Below are positions 18,000-26,108 of a stretch of DNA of 44,881 bases, one piece after another. Both the position numbers and the translations under genes were made by a program. The stretch covers positions 3,129,811-3,174,691 of the forward strand of contig NZ_HF570956.1 in assembly GCF_000367525.1 (NCBI RefSeq), in the 5' to 3' direction. The notes under the pieces are model-generated. The model was not told the DNA's origin. It made no database searches and saw only the letters and a program-made list of their open reading frames with translations. Within the stretch, counting starts at the first letter, position 1. Each line of letters opens with the position of its first letter. This stretch comes from Phycicoccus elongatus Lp2. GTDB lineage: Bacteria; Actinomycetota; Actinomycetes; Actinomycetales; Dermatophilaceae.

Positions 18000-18023
18000 G
18001 TCTCCGAAGAGGCGCTGAAGTCT

Positions 18024-18058
18024 CCCGGAGGTCGCAGGTTCAAATCCTGCCCCCGCTA
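18024..18058 (+). other. Right attachment site, tRNA 3'-end block next to the chromosome
   Basis: The 35-base block from CCCGGAGG to CCCCGCTA is identical to 9011-9045. It is preceded by the element right end (17990-18023, without the CTCATAA loop) and followed by chromosomal sequence containing the displaced tRNA terminator. This is the expected form of a right junction after integration into a tRNA 3' end. Confidence 0.8.
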
Positions 18059-18067
18059 TCAAGGAAT

Positions 18068-18101
18068 CGGCCGCTGATCTGCACACGCAGGTCAGGGGCC
18101 G
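18068..18101 (+). terminator. Hairpin, probable original terminator of the tRNA, displaced by the element
   Basis: The arms 18068-18082 and 18087-18101 pair over 15 positions with one G-G mismatch and one G-U pair around the loop ACAC. It begins 9 bases after the attachment block, the normal position for a tRNA terminator. The integrated unit(s) have moved it about 18 kb from the tRNA 5' half. Confidence 0.6.
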
Positions 18102-18181
18102 CTTCGTGTGAGGTGACACGCAGCTGGGCCAAGGTGACGACGGGCCCGACACGTGGCGCGAACCCCGACGCTCGCCCGCGG

Positions 18182-18508
18182 TCAGGAGTGCGTGGCCGCG
18201 CGCACGGCCTGCATGGCCGCCGGCGTCACCGGATCCTCGAGATCCTGGTACTGCTCATGGCGCTCGATGAACTTCTTGACGTAAGGACACACCGGCACCA
18301 CCCGCAGCCCTGCGTCGCGCGTCGCGTCGAGGGCCGCGGTCACGAGCACGGCGGCGAGGCCACGACCGCCGAACTCCTCATCGATCTCGGTGTGGAAGAA
18401 GATCCGCTGCAGACCCGCCTCGACGTACTGCGTGAAGCCGGCCAGGCTGCCATCCGAGGTGATCTCGAAACGGGTCAGATCCTCGTTCTGACTCACGGTG
18501 TCCGTCAT
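18182..18508 (-). CDS. GNAT-family N-acetyltransferase (short, YidJ-like)
   Basis: The 108-residue protein resembles the small COG2388-type acetyltransferases. It has the acetyl-CoA loop EFGGRGLAAVLV (residues about 45-56) and the conserved tail CPYVKKFIERHEQY. Substrates of this group are mostly unknown. A longer minus-strand frame continues upstream, but it is antisense to the peptidase gene; ATG 18508 gives the normal family length. It is divergent from the M16 peptidase pair. Confidence 0.85.
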   Translation of the reverse strand: MTDTVSQNEDLTRFEITSDGSLAGFTQYVEAGLQRIFFHTEIDEEFGGRGLAAVLVTAALDATRDAGLRVVPVCPYVKKFIERHEQYQDLEDPVTPAAMQAVRAATHS

Positions 18509-18598
18509 GTCGACACCCTTGCACACCGTGACATCACGAACGTGTCCGTGCGTCAGATCATCTGCGCCCGGGCGTGGCGGTCCGCCTAAGGTGTCGGC

Positions 18599-19888
18599 AT
18601 GCGCCTCGACTACCCGATCCATGAGCGCACCCTCGACAACGGCCTGCGGGTGGTCGTGTCGCCCGATCACACGGTGCCGACGGTGGCCGTCAACCTGTGG
18701 GTCGACGTGGGGTCGCGCCACGAGAGCCGGGGCAGGACCGGGTTTGCCCACCTCTTCGAACACCTGATGTTCCAAGGCTCGAGAAATGTCGCCTCGGGAG
18801 AGCACTTCTCGGCTCTGTTGGCCGTTGGTGCGCGTCTCAATGCGACGACCTGGTTCGACCGGACGAACTACTTCGAGACCGTCCCCACGGGCGCGCTCGA
18901 CCTCGCTCTGTGGCTCGAGGCGGATCGCCATGGGCATCTCCTCGACGCGGTGAACCAGGCCAACCTGGACAACCAGCGTGACGTCGTGAAGGAGGAGAAG
19001 CGCCAACGCTACGACAATCCCCCCTACGGGCAGGAACTCCCCGATCTGTATGCCGCGTTGTTTCCCGAGGGGCACCCCTATGCCCACCCGACGATCGGGT
19101 CGATGGCTGACCTCGACGCGGCCACCCTCGAGGACGTGCATGCCTTCTACGAGCGGTGGTACGGCCCGAGGAACACCGTGCTGACCCTGTGCGGGGACGT
19201 CGAGGCGGAGGATGCCTTCGAGCGGGTGGAGCGCCAGTTCGGATCGCTTTCGAGCCGACCTCGCCCGGGCCACCCGATCCCGGTCGCTCTCGCTCCCCTC
19301 ACCGAGCCCGTGCGGTTGACCCGTCGTGCTGACGTCCCGCACGACCGGCTGACCATCGCCTTCCGGCTCCCTGCGGACCGGACGCCGGGATTCCTGCCGG
19401 CCGCACTGGCCCTCGACATTCTCGGTGGGCTGGCGACATCGCGTGTGGTCCGACGACTGGTGCGGGGCAGCCAACAGGCGTTGAGCGTGCACAGCACGGC
19501 CTGGGGCCTGGTCGGTGGGGTGTCGATCGGCTTCCTTGCCATCGACGTCGCCAATGGCGAGGACCCAGACCGGGTCGAGGCGGCTGTGCTGTCCGAGGTG
19601 GAGGACCTCGCCCACGCCGGACCGACCAGTGAGGAGATGCAGGCCGTGCGCGCCCAATCGGAGCGCGGCTGGTTGCAGGCCCTCGCCCACCAGGACCAGC
19701 GGGCCGACCTGATCAGCCACCACACCCTGCTCCACGACGATCCTCACGCGGTCAACACCCACCTCGAGGAGGTACTGGCCGTGACGCCCGAGCAGATTCA
19801 GGCTGCGACCACGACTCTCTTGCGCCCGGAGCAGCGGGCCGTCGTGGCGTACCTGCGGGCGCCCCACGGCGCCGAGGAGGAGTCATGA
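18599..19888 (+). CDS. M16-family zinc peptidase, catalytic subunit
   Basis: The 429-residue protein has the inverted zinc motif HxxEH as H51-LFE-H55 and the typical M16 opening (TLDNGLRVVVSPDH, then NLWVDVGSRHES). The third zinc ligand should be a glutamate about 75 residues later, and KEEKRQRYDNPPYG around residues 130-143 fits that region. Its stop overlaps the start of the partner gene by 4 bases (ATGA). In two-gene M16B systems this subunit carries the zinc and pairs with an inactive homologue to degrade peptides. It appears cytosolic, with no signal peptide. A weak AAGGTG site precedes the ATG. Confidence 0.9.
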   Translation: MRLDYPIHERTLDNGLRVVVSPDHTVPTVAVNLWVDVGSRHESRGRTGFAHLFEHLMFQGSRNVASGEHFSALLAVGARLNATTWFDRTNYFETVPTGALDLALWLEADRHGHLLDAVNQANLDNQRDVVKEEKRQRYDNPPYGQELPDLYAALFPEGHPYAHPTIGSMADLDAATLEDVHAFYERWYGPRNTVLTLCGDVEAEDAFERVERQFGSLSSRPRPGHPIPVALAPLTEPVRLTRRADVPHDRLTIAFRLPADRTPGFLPAALALDILGGLATSRVVRRLVRGSQQALSVHSTAWGLVGGVSIGFLAIDVANGEDPDRVEAAVLSEVEDLAHAGPTSEEMQAVRAQSERGWLQALAHQDQRADLISHHTLLHDDPHAVNTHLEEVLAVTPEQIQAATTTLLRPEQRAVVAYLRAPHGAEEES

Positions 19889-21222
19889 GCGATCGACCCG
19901 GCGTCGAGCCACCCGGGCCCTGGCTCCAGCCCCTGCCGACCGAGGAGACCTTGTCCAATGGAGTCCGCCTGCTCAGGATGCATCTGCCCGGACAACAGGT
20001 CATTTCGGCGCGCTTGATGGTCCCGGTGACCCTCGCGGACGAGGAGCGTGTCCACGAGGGCGTCAGCGTCATGATGGCCCGACTGCTCGACGAGGGCGCG
20101 GGTGACCTCGATGCCGAGGCCTTCGCCGCCGCGCTCGAACGTCATGGGGCTGCCCTCGGCGCTTCCGCCGTGGAGGGTGGCCTCAGCGTCGACCTCGACG
20201 TCCCGGTGCGGCACCTGTCCGGGGCCCTACGCCTCATGGCCGACGCGGTCGGTCGGCCCACCTTCCCGGAGGATGAGGTCCGTCGGGTACTGCGCAACAG
20301 GCTGGCGGAGATCGACTATGAGACGGCGTCGGCTCCCCATCGCGCAGGGCGCGAACTGATCGCCACCCTCTGGGATCCGGCCAGTCGGGCGGCGCGTCCT
20401 GCGGCAGGGACGCCGAGCACGATCGGTGCCTTGACCCGATCGGCGATCGTCGAGCGCCACGCGGCCCTCGCAGCAGCTGGGGGCGCACTCGTCATCGCCG
20501 GTGATCTGCAGGGCATCGACGTCCGCGAAGCCGTCGAGGGGAGCGTGGGGGAGTGGACCGGCTCGGGCACGGCTGCGGCTGAGCCAGCAGCAGCGCTCCC
20601 ACGCTTGGATGGACACACCGTTGTGGTCGTTGACCGACCTGGGTCGGTCCAGAGCGAACTGGCGATCGGTGCACCAGCGCCGGGGCGCGCCGACCCCAGC
20701 TGGGCGGCATACCCGGTCATGGCCTACCTCCTCGGGGGCAGTCCGGGGGCCCGCATTGATGCCGTGTTGCGTGAGGACAAGGGCTACACCTATGGCATCC
20801 GGGCCGCCATGCGCCCTCGGGCCCTCGGGGGCTCCTTCGCCGTCACCGGATCGGTGCGCACCGAGGTGACCGCGGAAGCTCTCGACCTCCTGAGGGGCAT
20901 CCTCGCCGACACCGTGAAAGGCTTCAGCCGCGCCGAGCTCGCCACCGGCGTCGACTTCATCACGCGGGCGACCCCGGGCCGCTGGGCCACGGCCGACGTC
21001 ATCGCGGACGAACTGAGTGCCCTGACCCTCGAGCGACTCCCGATGGACTTCCCATCGCTCACCCTCCGGGCCATGCGACGCCTCGCTCCCGACCAGGTGA
21101 CCGAGGCGGCTGCCGCAGTGGCGTCCTCGGTGTGCTCGACGGTCATTGTGGGGGATGCCGACGCCATCATCGACGACGTTCGAGCCCTGGGCATCGGAGA
21201 GGTCCACGTCGTCACCGATTGA
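19885..21222 (+). CDS. M16-family peptidase-like protein, non-catalytic partner
   Basis: The 445-residue M16 fold (ETLSNGVRLLRMHLPGQQ, then a C-terminal domain with YTYGIRAAMRPRALGGSF) lacks HxxEH. It starts inside the stop codon of the catalytic subunit, so the two are translated together. In the family, the R/Y pair in the C-terminal domain of the inactive subunit binds the substrate end; R-x-Y-like residues occur around KGYTYGIR. It probably forms a heterodimer with the upstream protein. Confidence 0.88.
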   Translation: MSDRPGVEPPGPWLQPLPTEETLSNGVRLLRMHLPGQQVISARLMVPVTLADEERVHEGVSVMMARLLDEGAGDLDAEAFAAALERHGAALGASAVEGGLSVDLDVPVRHLSGALRLMADAVGRPTFPEDEVRRVLRNRLAEIDYETASAPHRAGRELIATLWDPASRAARPAAGTPSTIGALTRSAIVERHAALAAAGGALVIAGDLQGIDVREAVEGSVGEWTGSGTAAAEPAAALPRLDGHTVVVVDRPGSVQSELAIGAPAPGRADPSWAAYPVMAYLLGGSPGARIDAVLREDKGYTYGIRAAMRPRALGGSFAVTGSVRTEVTAEALDLLRGILADTVKGFSRAELATGVDFITRATPGRWATADVIADELSALTLERLPMDFPSLTLRAMRRLAPDQVTEAAAAVASSVCSTVIVGDADAIIDDVRALGIGEVHVVTD

Positions 21223-21305
21223 CCGGAAGGAGCAACTCCGTGGGGCGGCCGGGGCATCATCCGAACTCGGCCTGCCGCCGGGACGTTGGCAGGCGCTGAG
21301 CCGGC

Positions 21306-22088
21306 TCACAGTCCGATGCGCTCCAGGACGTGGTCGTGGAGGTGGCCATTGGTGGCGAGTGCGTTGCCCCCGAAGACCCCGTCGGTGCCGTCGAGCGAAG
21401 TGAACCGCCCGCCGGCCTCGGTCACGATCGGTGCCAGGGCCGCCATGTCGTAGAGCGCGAGTTCTGGTTCGGAGGCGATGTCGACGGAGCCTTCGGCCAG
21501 CAGCATGTAGGACCAGAAGTCGCCATACGCACGCTGCCGCCAGCAGTCGCGGGCGAGATCCAGCACGGCATCTGTGCGCCCGACCGCATCCCAACTCGTG
21601 ACGCTGGAGAGCGAGATGCTCGCGTCCGCCAGTCGCTGGACACCGGACGTGCGGATCCGTGTTGCCGACGTGAGGCTGCGCCCGGCATACGCTCCGCTGC
21701 CCTTGGCGGCCCACCAGCGGCGCCCGAGAGCCGGTGCCGCAACAAGGCCCATGACCGGTTCCTCGGCGACGACGAGCGCGATCAGGGTGGCCCACACCGG
21801 GACCCCGCGGACGAAGTTGTGCGTCCCGTCGATGGGGTCCACGATCCAACGCCGCGGCCCGTGACCCGTCGGCTCGAACTCCTCGCCCACCACGGCGTCG
21901 CGCGGTCGAGTCCGGGAGAGCTGGGATCGGATGAGTTCCTCTGCGGCCCGATCGGCGTCGCTCACGAGGGTCAGGTCCGGCTTGGTCTCGACCGCGAGAT
22001 CCTGCGACCTGAAGCGGGCCATGGTCACCCGCTCCACCGCGTCCGCGAGCACATGGGCCAGGCGCAGGTCATCGTCGTAGGTCGTCAC
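21306..22088 (-). CDS. hisN: Inositol-monophosphatase-family phosphatase, HisN-like (histidinol phosphatase)
   Basis: The 260-residue protein has the metal-binding motifs of the family: GEE (in VVGEEFEP), DPIDGTHNF, and YDMAALAPIVTEAGG near the C-terminus. The RGVPVWATLIALV and YGDFWSYMLLAEG segments are typical of the HisN subgroup, which hydrolyses histidinol phosphate in actinobacteria. An alternative is a general inositol monophosphatase or 3'-phosphoadenosine phosphatase. I choose GTG 22088 (VTTYDDDLRLA) because the 27 residues before it are arginine-rich and outside the family fold, though no strong ribosome site is seen. It is divergent from the peptide transporter operon. Confidence 0.75.
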   Translation of the reverse strand: MTTYDDDLRLAHVLADAVERVTMARFRSQDLAVETKPDLTLVSDADRAAEELIRSQLSRTRPRDAVVGEEFEPTGHGPRRWIVDPIDGTHNFVRGVPVWATLIALVVAEEPVMGLVAAPALGRRWWAAKGSGAYAGRSLTSATRIRTSGVQRLADASISLSSVTSWDAVGRTDAVLDLARDCWRQRAYGDFWSYMLLAEGSVDIASEPELALYDMAALAPIVTEAGGRFTSLDGTDGVFGGNALATNGHLHDHVLERIGL

Positions 22089-22206
22089 GGGGGACACGAT
22101 AGGGAATGCCCTGCTGAGCATCACGGCACGCGCCCTCCGACACGGTTCCGGCTCGCTCTCATTGCTCACGGAACGGTCACAATCGGGTCTCGTCTCGCGC
22201 AGTGGA

Positions 22207-22240
22207 CTCCCAATTGCCCTTTTCGTGGACTTATATGTAG
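22207..22240 (+). promoter_or_regulatory. AT-rich island, possible promoter of the peptide transporter
   Basis: CAATTGCCCTTTTCG and ACTTATATGTAG stand out in GC-rich sequence, 100-130 bases before the lipoprotein start. TTGCCC and TATATG resemble -35 and -10 boxes, but the spacing (12-14) is too short for a standard promoter. Low certainty. Confidence 0.3.
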
Positions 22241-22338
22241 GCGCTGCGTCACTGACAGCAGCGGCGTGGGTCCGACCGGGCTTTCACGATGCAAATGCCA
22301 CCTCCCTGGGGTGGCGCACCACAAACAGGAGGACATCC

Positions 22339-23988
22339 ATGCGGGGAACCACTCGCACGGTGGCCGTGGCCGTCATGTCGGCTGCTGCCCTGCTCGCGGC
22401 CGGTTGCGGCAGCGGCGACAGCGACGGGGGCACGAGCTCCGAGGGTAAGGCTGGCGGGGAGATCACGATCCGTGGTTGCAACCCGGAGAACCCGCTGATC
22501 CCGAGCAACACCACGGAGACCTGTGGTGGCAACATCATCGACGCCTTCGCGGCCAAGCTCGTGCACTACAACGCCGAGGACGCGAAGCCCGAGATGGACA
22601 TCGCCGAGTCGATCGAGACCACGGACAACCAGAACTTCACGGTCAAGCTGAAGTCGGGCTACAAGTTCCAGGACGGCACCGAGGTCAAGGCGAAGAACTT
22701 CGTCGACGCATGGAACTACGCTGCGGCCGGCAAGAACGCCCAGGCGTCCGGCTACTTCATGGAGCCGATCGAGGGCTATGGCGACACTCAGTGCACCGGC
22801 ACTGCCGAGGACCCCTGCACCGACGGGCCGGCCAAGTCCGAGACCATGACCGGACTGGCCGTCGTCGATGACCACACCTTCACCATCAAGACCACCGAGA
22901 AGGTCTCGAACCTCCCGGTCCGTCTGGGCTACTCCGCCTTCTCGCCGCTCCCGGACTCCTTCTTCAAGGACCCGAAGGCCTTCGGTGAGAAGCCGATCGG
23001 CGCCGGCCCCTACCAGGTCGAGTCCTGGACCAAGAACCAGTCCGTCGTCCTCAAGAAGTTCGCGGACTACTCGGGCAAGTTCGGCGGCAACCTGGACACG
23101 ATCACCTTCAAGATCTACCAGGACAGTGACGCGGCCTACAACGACGTGATCGCCAACCAGCTCGACATCACCGACGAGATCCCGACGTCCGCGATGATCG
23201 ACGACAAGTACAAGTCGGACCTCCCGGACCGCAACGCGCAGAAGGAGACCGGCGTCATCCAGACGGTCACCTTCGCCCCGCCGGCAGTCGACCCCGCCTA
23301 CAAGGACCCGAAGGTCCGCCAGGCGATCTCGATGGCGATCAACCGTGAGGAGATCATCAAGCAGATCTTCAACAACACGCGTGTTCCGGCCACCGGTTGG
23401 GTCTCCCCGGTCGTGGACGGCTACAAGGCCGACCAGTGCGGCGAATACTGCACGTTCGACGCTGCCAAGGCCAAGGCTCAGCTCGAGGCTGCTGGTGGCT
23501 TCTCCACTCCGCCGATCACCTTGTCCTACAACGCTGACGCGTCGCACAAGGACTGGACCGAGGCAACCTGCAACTCGATCAAGAACGCCCTCGGTGTCGA
23601 CTGCCAGGCGGTCGGTGTCGTGGACTTCAAGACCTTCCGTGGCCAGATCCGTGGTCGCGAGATGAAGGGCATGTTCCGCACCGGTTGGCAGATGGACTAC
23701 CCGTCGATCGAGAACTTCCTCGCTCCGATCTTCAAGACCGGCGCGTCGTCCAACGACGGTGACTACAGCAACCCGGCCTTCGACAAGAAGCTCGAGGAGG
23801 CCGCTGCCGCGACCGACTCCGCGGAGTCGAACAAGCTGTACCAGGAGGCCGAGGCGATGCTCGCCACCGACTTCCCGGCCATCCCGATGTGGTACGGCAA
23901 GACGACCATGGGTTGGTCCGACAAGGTGACGAACGTCAAGATCACCGCCTTCGGCACCATCGACCTCCCGTCTCTCACGTTGAAGTGA
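22339..23988 (+). CDS. Peptide ABC transporter substrate-binding lipoprotein (family 5)
   Basis: The 549-residue protein starts with a lipoprotein signal (MRGTTRTVAVAVMSAAALLAAGC, lipobox LAAGC) after a clear AGGAGG site. The mature part has family 5 (DppA/OppA) features: a GGEITIRGCNPENP opening, the KPIGAGPYQVESW segment, and IPMWYGKTTMGWSDKV near the end. It captures peptides or related solutes outside the membrane and hands them to the permeases encoded next. ATG 22339 is chosen over 22162 because of the ribosome site and the signal peptide. A strong hairpin follows the gene, which may set a higher level for this component. Confidence 0.93.
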   Translation: MRGTTRTVAVAVMSAAALLAAGCGSGDSDGGTSSEGKAGGEITIRGCNPENPLIPSNTTETCGGNIIDAFAAKLVHYNAEDAKPEMDIAESIETTDNQNFTVKLKSGYKFQDGTEVKAKNFVDAWNYAAAGKNAQASGYFMEPIEGYGDTQCTGTAEDPCTDGPAKSETMTGLAVVDDHTFTIKTTEKVSNLPVRLGYSAFSPLPDSFFKDPKAFGEKPIGAGPYQVESWTKNQSVVLKKFADYSGKFGGNLDTITFKIYQDSDAAYNDVIANQLDITDEIPTSAMIDDKYKSDLPDRNAQKETGVIQTVTFAPPAVDPAYKDPKVRQAISMAINREEIIKQIFNNTRVPATGWVSPVVDGYKADQCGEYCTFDAAKAKAQLEAAGGFSTPPITLSYNADASHKDWTEATCNSIKNALGVDCQAVGVVDFKTFRGQIRGREMKGMFRTGWQMDYPSIENFLAPIFKTGASSNDGDYSNPAFDKKLEEAAAATDSAESNKLYQEAEAMLATDFPAIPMWYGKTTMGWSDKVTNVKITAFGTIDLPSLTLK

Positions 23989-24018
23989 TCTGAGCCCGAC
24001 AGGGCTGCCGACGCAACG

Positions 24019-24057
24019 CATCATCGGCCTGCCAGCCCCGCTGGCAGGCCGATGATG
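24019..24057 (+). terminator. 18-bp perfect hairpin between the binding-protein and permease genes
   Basis: The arms 24019-24036 and 24040-24057 pair perfectly around CCC. There is no T-tract. In binding-protein transporters such structures often limit read-through or protect the upstream message, giving excess binding protein. Further on, to 24232, I see only the ribosome site of the next gene. Confidence 0.75.
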
Positions 24058-24232
24058 TGCCCGGCCTCGATTCCGGACACCGGCGCATGAAACACGGTTT
24101 CGCCACGCGTGGAATAGGGGGCGAACGTCGAGTAAGTTGCAAGTGCGCGTGGGCTCGGCAACGCCGCCGACCCGCCTGACCCGTTGCCGCTCACCCAGCG
24201 AAGTGAGCCGGCTGACCGAAGGGAGGTGACGT

Positions 24233-25180
24233 GTGGGGACCTACATCATCCGGCGCGTCCTCCAGATGATCCCTGTGCTCATCGGTGCCACCTTTTTGAT
24301 CTTCGTCATGGTGTTCGCCCTGCCCGGTGATCCCACGGACGGCAAGTGTGGTGAGCGACCCTGCAGCCCCGCCTACATCGCGGAGTTCAAGAAGGAGTAC
24401 AACCTCAACGACAACGTCTTCCTTCGTTACGCCAAGTACACGGGAATCTGGCCGACCGAGCAGGGCGGCCTCCTCCAAGGCAACCTGGGCAAGAACTACA
24501 ACGGCTACAAGGTCGTCGACGACCTCAAGGAGCGCTACCCCACGACCGCCAAGCTCGCGCTGGTGGCGATCGTCTTCGAGGTGGTCATCGGTATCGCCGC
24601 TGGTGTGCTGACGGGGGTGAGAAAGGGCGGGTTCCTCGACAACCTGGTCCTGGTCAGCACCTTGGTGGTCATCTCGATCCCGATCTTCGTCATCGGTGCG
24701 CTGGGCCAGTACTTCCTTGGCGTCAAAGCAGGACTCTTCCCGGTGACCGTGGGCTCGAACCCCTCGTTCTACGAGTTGCTGCTCCCGGGTATGGTGCTCG
24801 GCTCGCTGTCGATCGCCTATGTGTCCCGACTGACTCGCACCAACCTGGTCGAGAACCTGCGCGCCGACTACGTGCGGACCGCCATTGCCAAGGGTCTGAC
24901 CCGGCGCCGAGCCGTGGGAGTCCACGCCCTGCGAAACTCCCTGATCCCGGTCGTGACCTTCGTCGGTTATGACTTCGGCGGACTGCTCGGCGGCGCGATC
25001 GTCACCGAGCGCATCTTCAACATCCAAGGTGTCGGCAACTACATCTACCGCGGGATCCTCAATCGCGATGGCATGGCCGTCGTCGGTGCGGTGACCGTGC
25101 TCGTGTTCGTCTACCTCGTTGTCAACCTCATCGTGGACCTTCTCTACGGTGTCCTCGACCCCAGGATCAGCCATGACTGA
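24233..25180 (+). CDS. dppB: Peptide ABC transporter permease, DppB type
   Basis: The 315-residue integral membrane protein has a first helix at residues 8-31 (VLQMIPVLIGATFLIFVMVFAL) followed by the periplasmic region with GNLGKNYNG. The cytoplasmic coupling motif of BPD permeases is seen as DYVRTAIAKGLTRRRAVGVHALRNSLIP. About six helices are expected. GTG 24233 follows GGGAGGTG by 4 bases. It overlaps the second permease by 8 bases. Confidence 0.92.
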   Translation: MGTYIIRRVLQMIPVLIGATFLIFVMVFALPGDPTDGKCGERPCSPAYIAEFKKEYNLNDNVFLRYAKYTGIWPTEQGGLLQGNLGKNYNGYKVVDDLKERYPTTAKLALVAIVFEVVIGIAAGVLTGVRKGGFLDNLVLVSTLVVISIPIFVIGALGQYFLGVKAGLFPVTVGSNPSFYELLLPGMVLGSLSIAYVSRLTRTNLVENLRADYVRTAIAKGLTRRRAVGVHALRNSLIPVVTFVGYDFGGLLGGAIVTERIFNIQGVGNYIYRGILNRDGMAVVGAVTVLVFVYLVVNLIVDLLYGVLDPRISHD

Positions 25181-26108
25181 GCCAGCGACCGAAGCCATTG
25201 CCCAGCAGCAGTCGACCGGGTCCCTCGATGCTCGAGGCGACGTCGGCGACGCACGATCCTTGTGGTCGGACGCGTGGCGCGCCATGCGGCGCAACCCGAT
25301 GTTCTGGATCTCGGCGACGATGATCGCGGTCTTCATCCTCATGTCTGTCTTCCCGCAACTCTTCACGAGCACGGACCCCGCCCGCGCCATTCTCGAACGA
25401 TCCCGGGAGAAGCCCTCGTCCGAGGCGTGGTTCGGGCGCAACATCCAGGGTTACGACATCTATGCCCGCTGCATCTACGGTGCGCGTGCCTCGATCCTGG
25501 TCGGACTGCTGACCACGATTTCGGTTGTCCTCGTCGGTGGTGCGGTTGGTGTCTTCGCCGGCTACAAGGGCGGCTGGGTCGACTCGCTCCTCTCGCGCAT
25601 CGGTGATGTCTTCTTCGCGATCCCGCTGCTGCTCGGGGCGATCATCGTCCTGGTCTCGCTACCGCGGTCGACGAACTACTGGTTCATCATCCTCAAGGTC
25701 GTGCTGGCGCTGACGGTCCTCGGCTGGCCGAGCATCGCGCGGCTGATGCGATCGAGCGTGATCCAGGTCAAGCCCAACGACTATGTCCAGGCAGCCCGGG
25801 CCCTGGGGGCGAGCCCGTGGCGCGTCATTCGGTCGCACATCCTGCCCAATGCCCTCGCGCCGGTCATCGTGGTGTCGACCATCAACCTCGGTGGCTACAT
25901 CGCGGCCGAGGCGACCCTCTCCTTCCTCGGCATCGGTCTGCAGTCGCCGGCCATCTCGTGGGGTATTGACATCAGCTCGGCCATCGTGGGCCTGCGCACC
26001 ACGCCGCACATGCTGCTGTTCCCCTCGCTCTTCCTGTCCCTGGCCGTGTTGGCCTTCATCCTCCTGGGCGACGTCGTGCGTGATGCCCTCGACCCGAAGA
26101 ACCGGTGA
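25173..26108 (+). CDS. dppC: Peptide ABC transporter permease, DppC type
   Basis: The 311-residue permease has a cytoplasmic N-terminal tail, then the first helix near residues 45-63 (MFWISATMIAVFILMSVF). It carries the DppC signature regions GYDIYARCIYGARASILVGL and NDYVQAARALGASPWRVIRSH, the latter being the coupling loop for the ATPases. ATG 25173 lies inside the end of dppB. An upstream in-frame start at 25119 is rejected because it would overlap dppB much further. Its stop overlaps the next start (GTGA). Confidence 0.92.
   Translation: MTEPATEAIAQQQSTGSLDARGDVGDARSLWSDAWRAMRRNPMFWISATMIAVFILMSVFPQLFTSTDPARAILERSREKPSSEAWFGRNIQGYDIYARCIYGARASILVGLLTTISVVLVGGAVGVFAGYKGGWVDSLLSRIGDVFFAIPLLLGAIIVLVSLPRSTNYWFIILKVVLALTVLGWPSIARLMRSSVIQVKPNDYVQAARALGASPWRVIRSHILPNALAPVIVVSTINLGGYIAAEATLSFLGIGLQSPAISWGIDISSAIVGLRTTPHMLLFPSLFLSLAVLAFILLGDVVRDALDPKNR

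Larger units (their letters stand above)
9020..18032 (+). repeat. Tandem unit B of the tRNA-linked element
   Basis: This is the second direct copy, identical to unit A at a constant offset of 9,019 until about 17997. There the right-end stretch before the attachment block becomes 6 bases shorter and differs at several positions. Unit B ends at an attachment block followed by chromosomal sequence (TCAAGG) rather than element left-end sequence (CGAATT). Gene content and order are the same as in unit A. Confidence 0.9.

Noticed and set aside
18182-19867. 561-codon minus-strand open frame antisense to the M16 peptidase
   Set aside because: Only its last 108 codons encode a protein-like sequence (GNAT). 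The rest is the high-GC shadow of the peptidase gene.
22249-24024. 591-codon minus-strand open frame antisense to the substrate-binding protein
   Set aside because: Composition is typical of a reverse-strand shadow, with no domains, and the plus strand encodes a clear lipoprotein.
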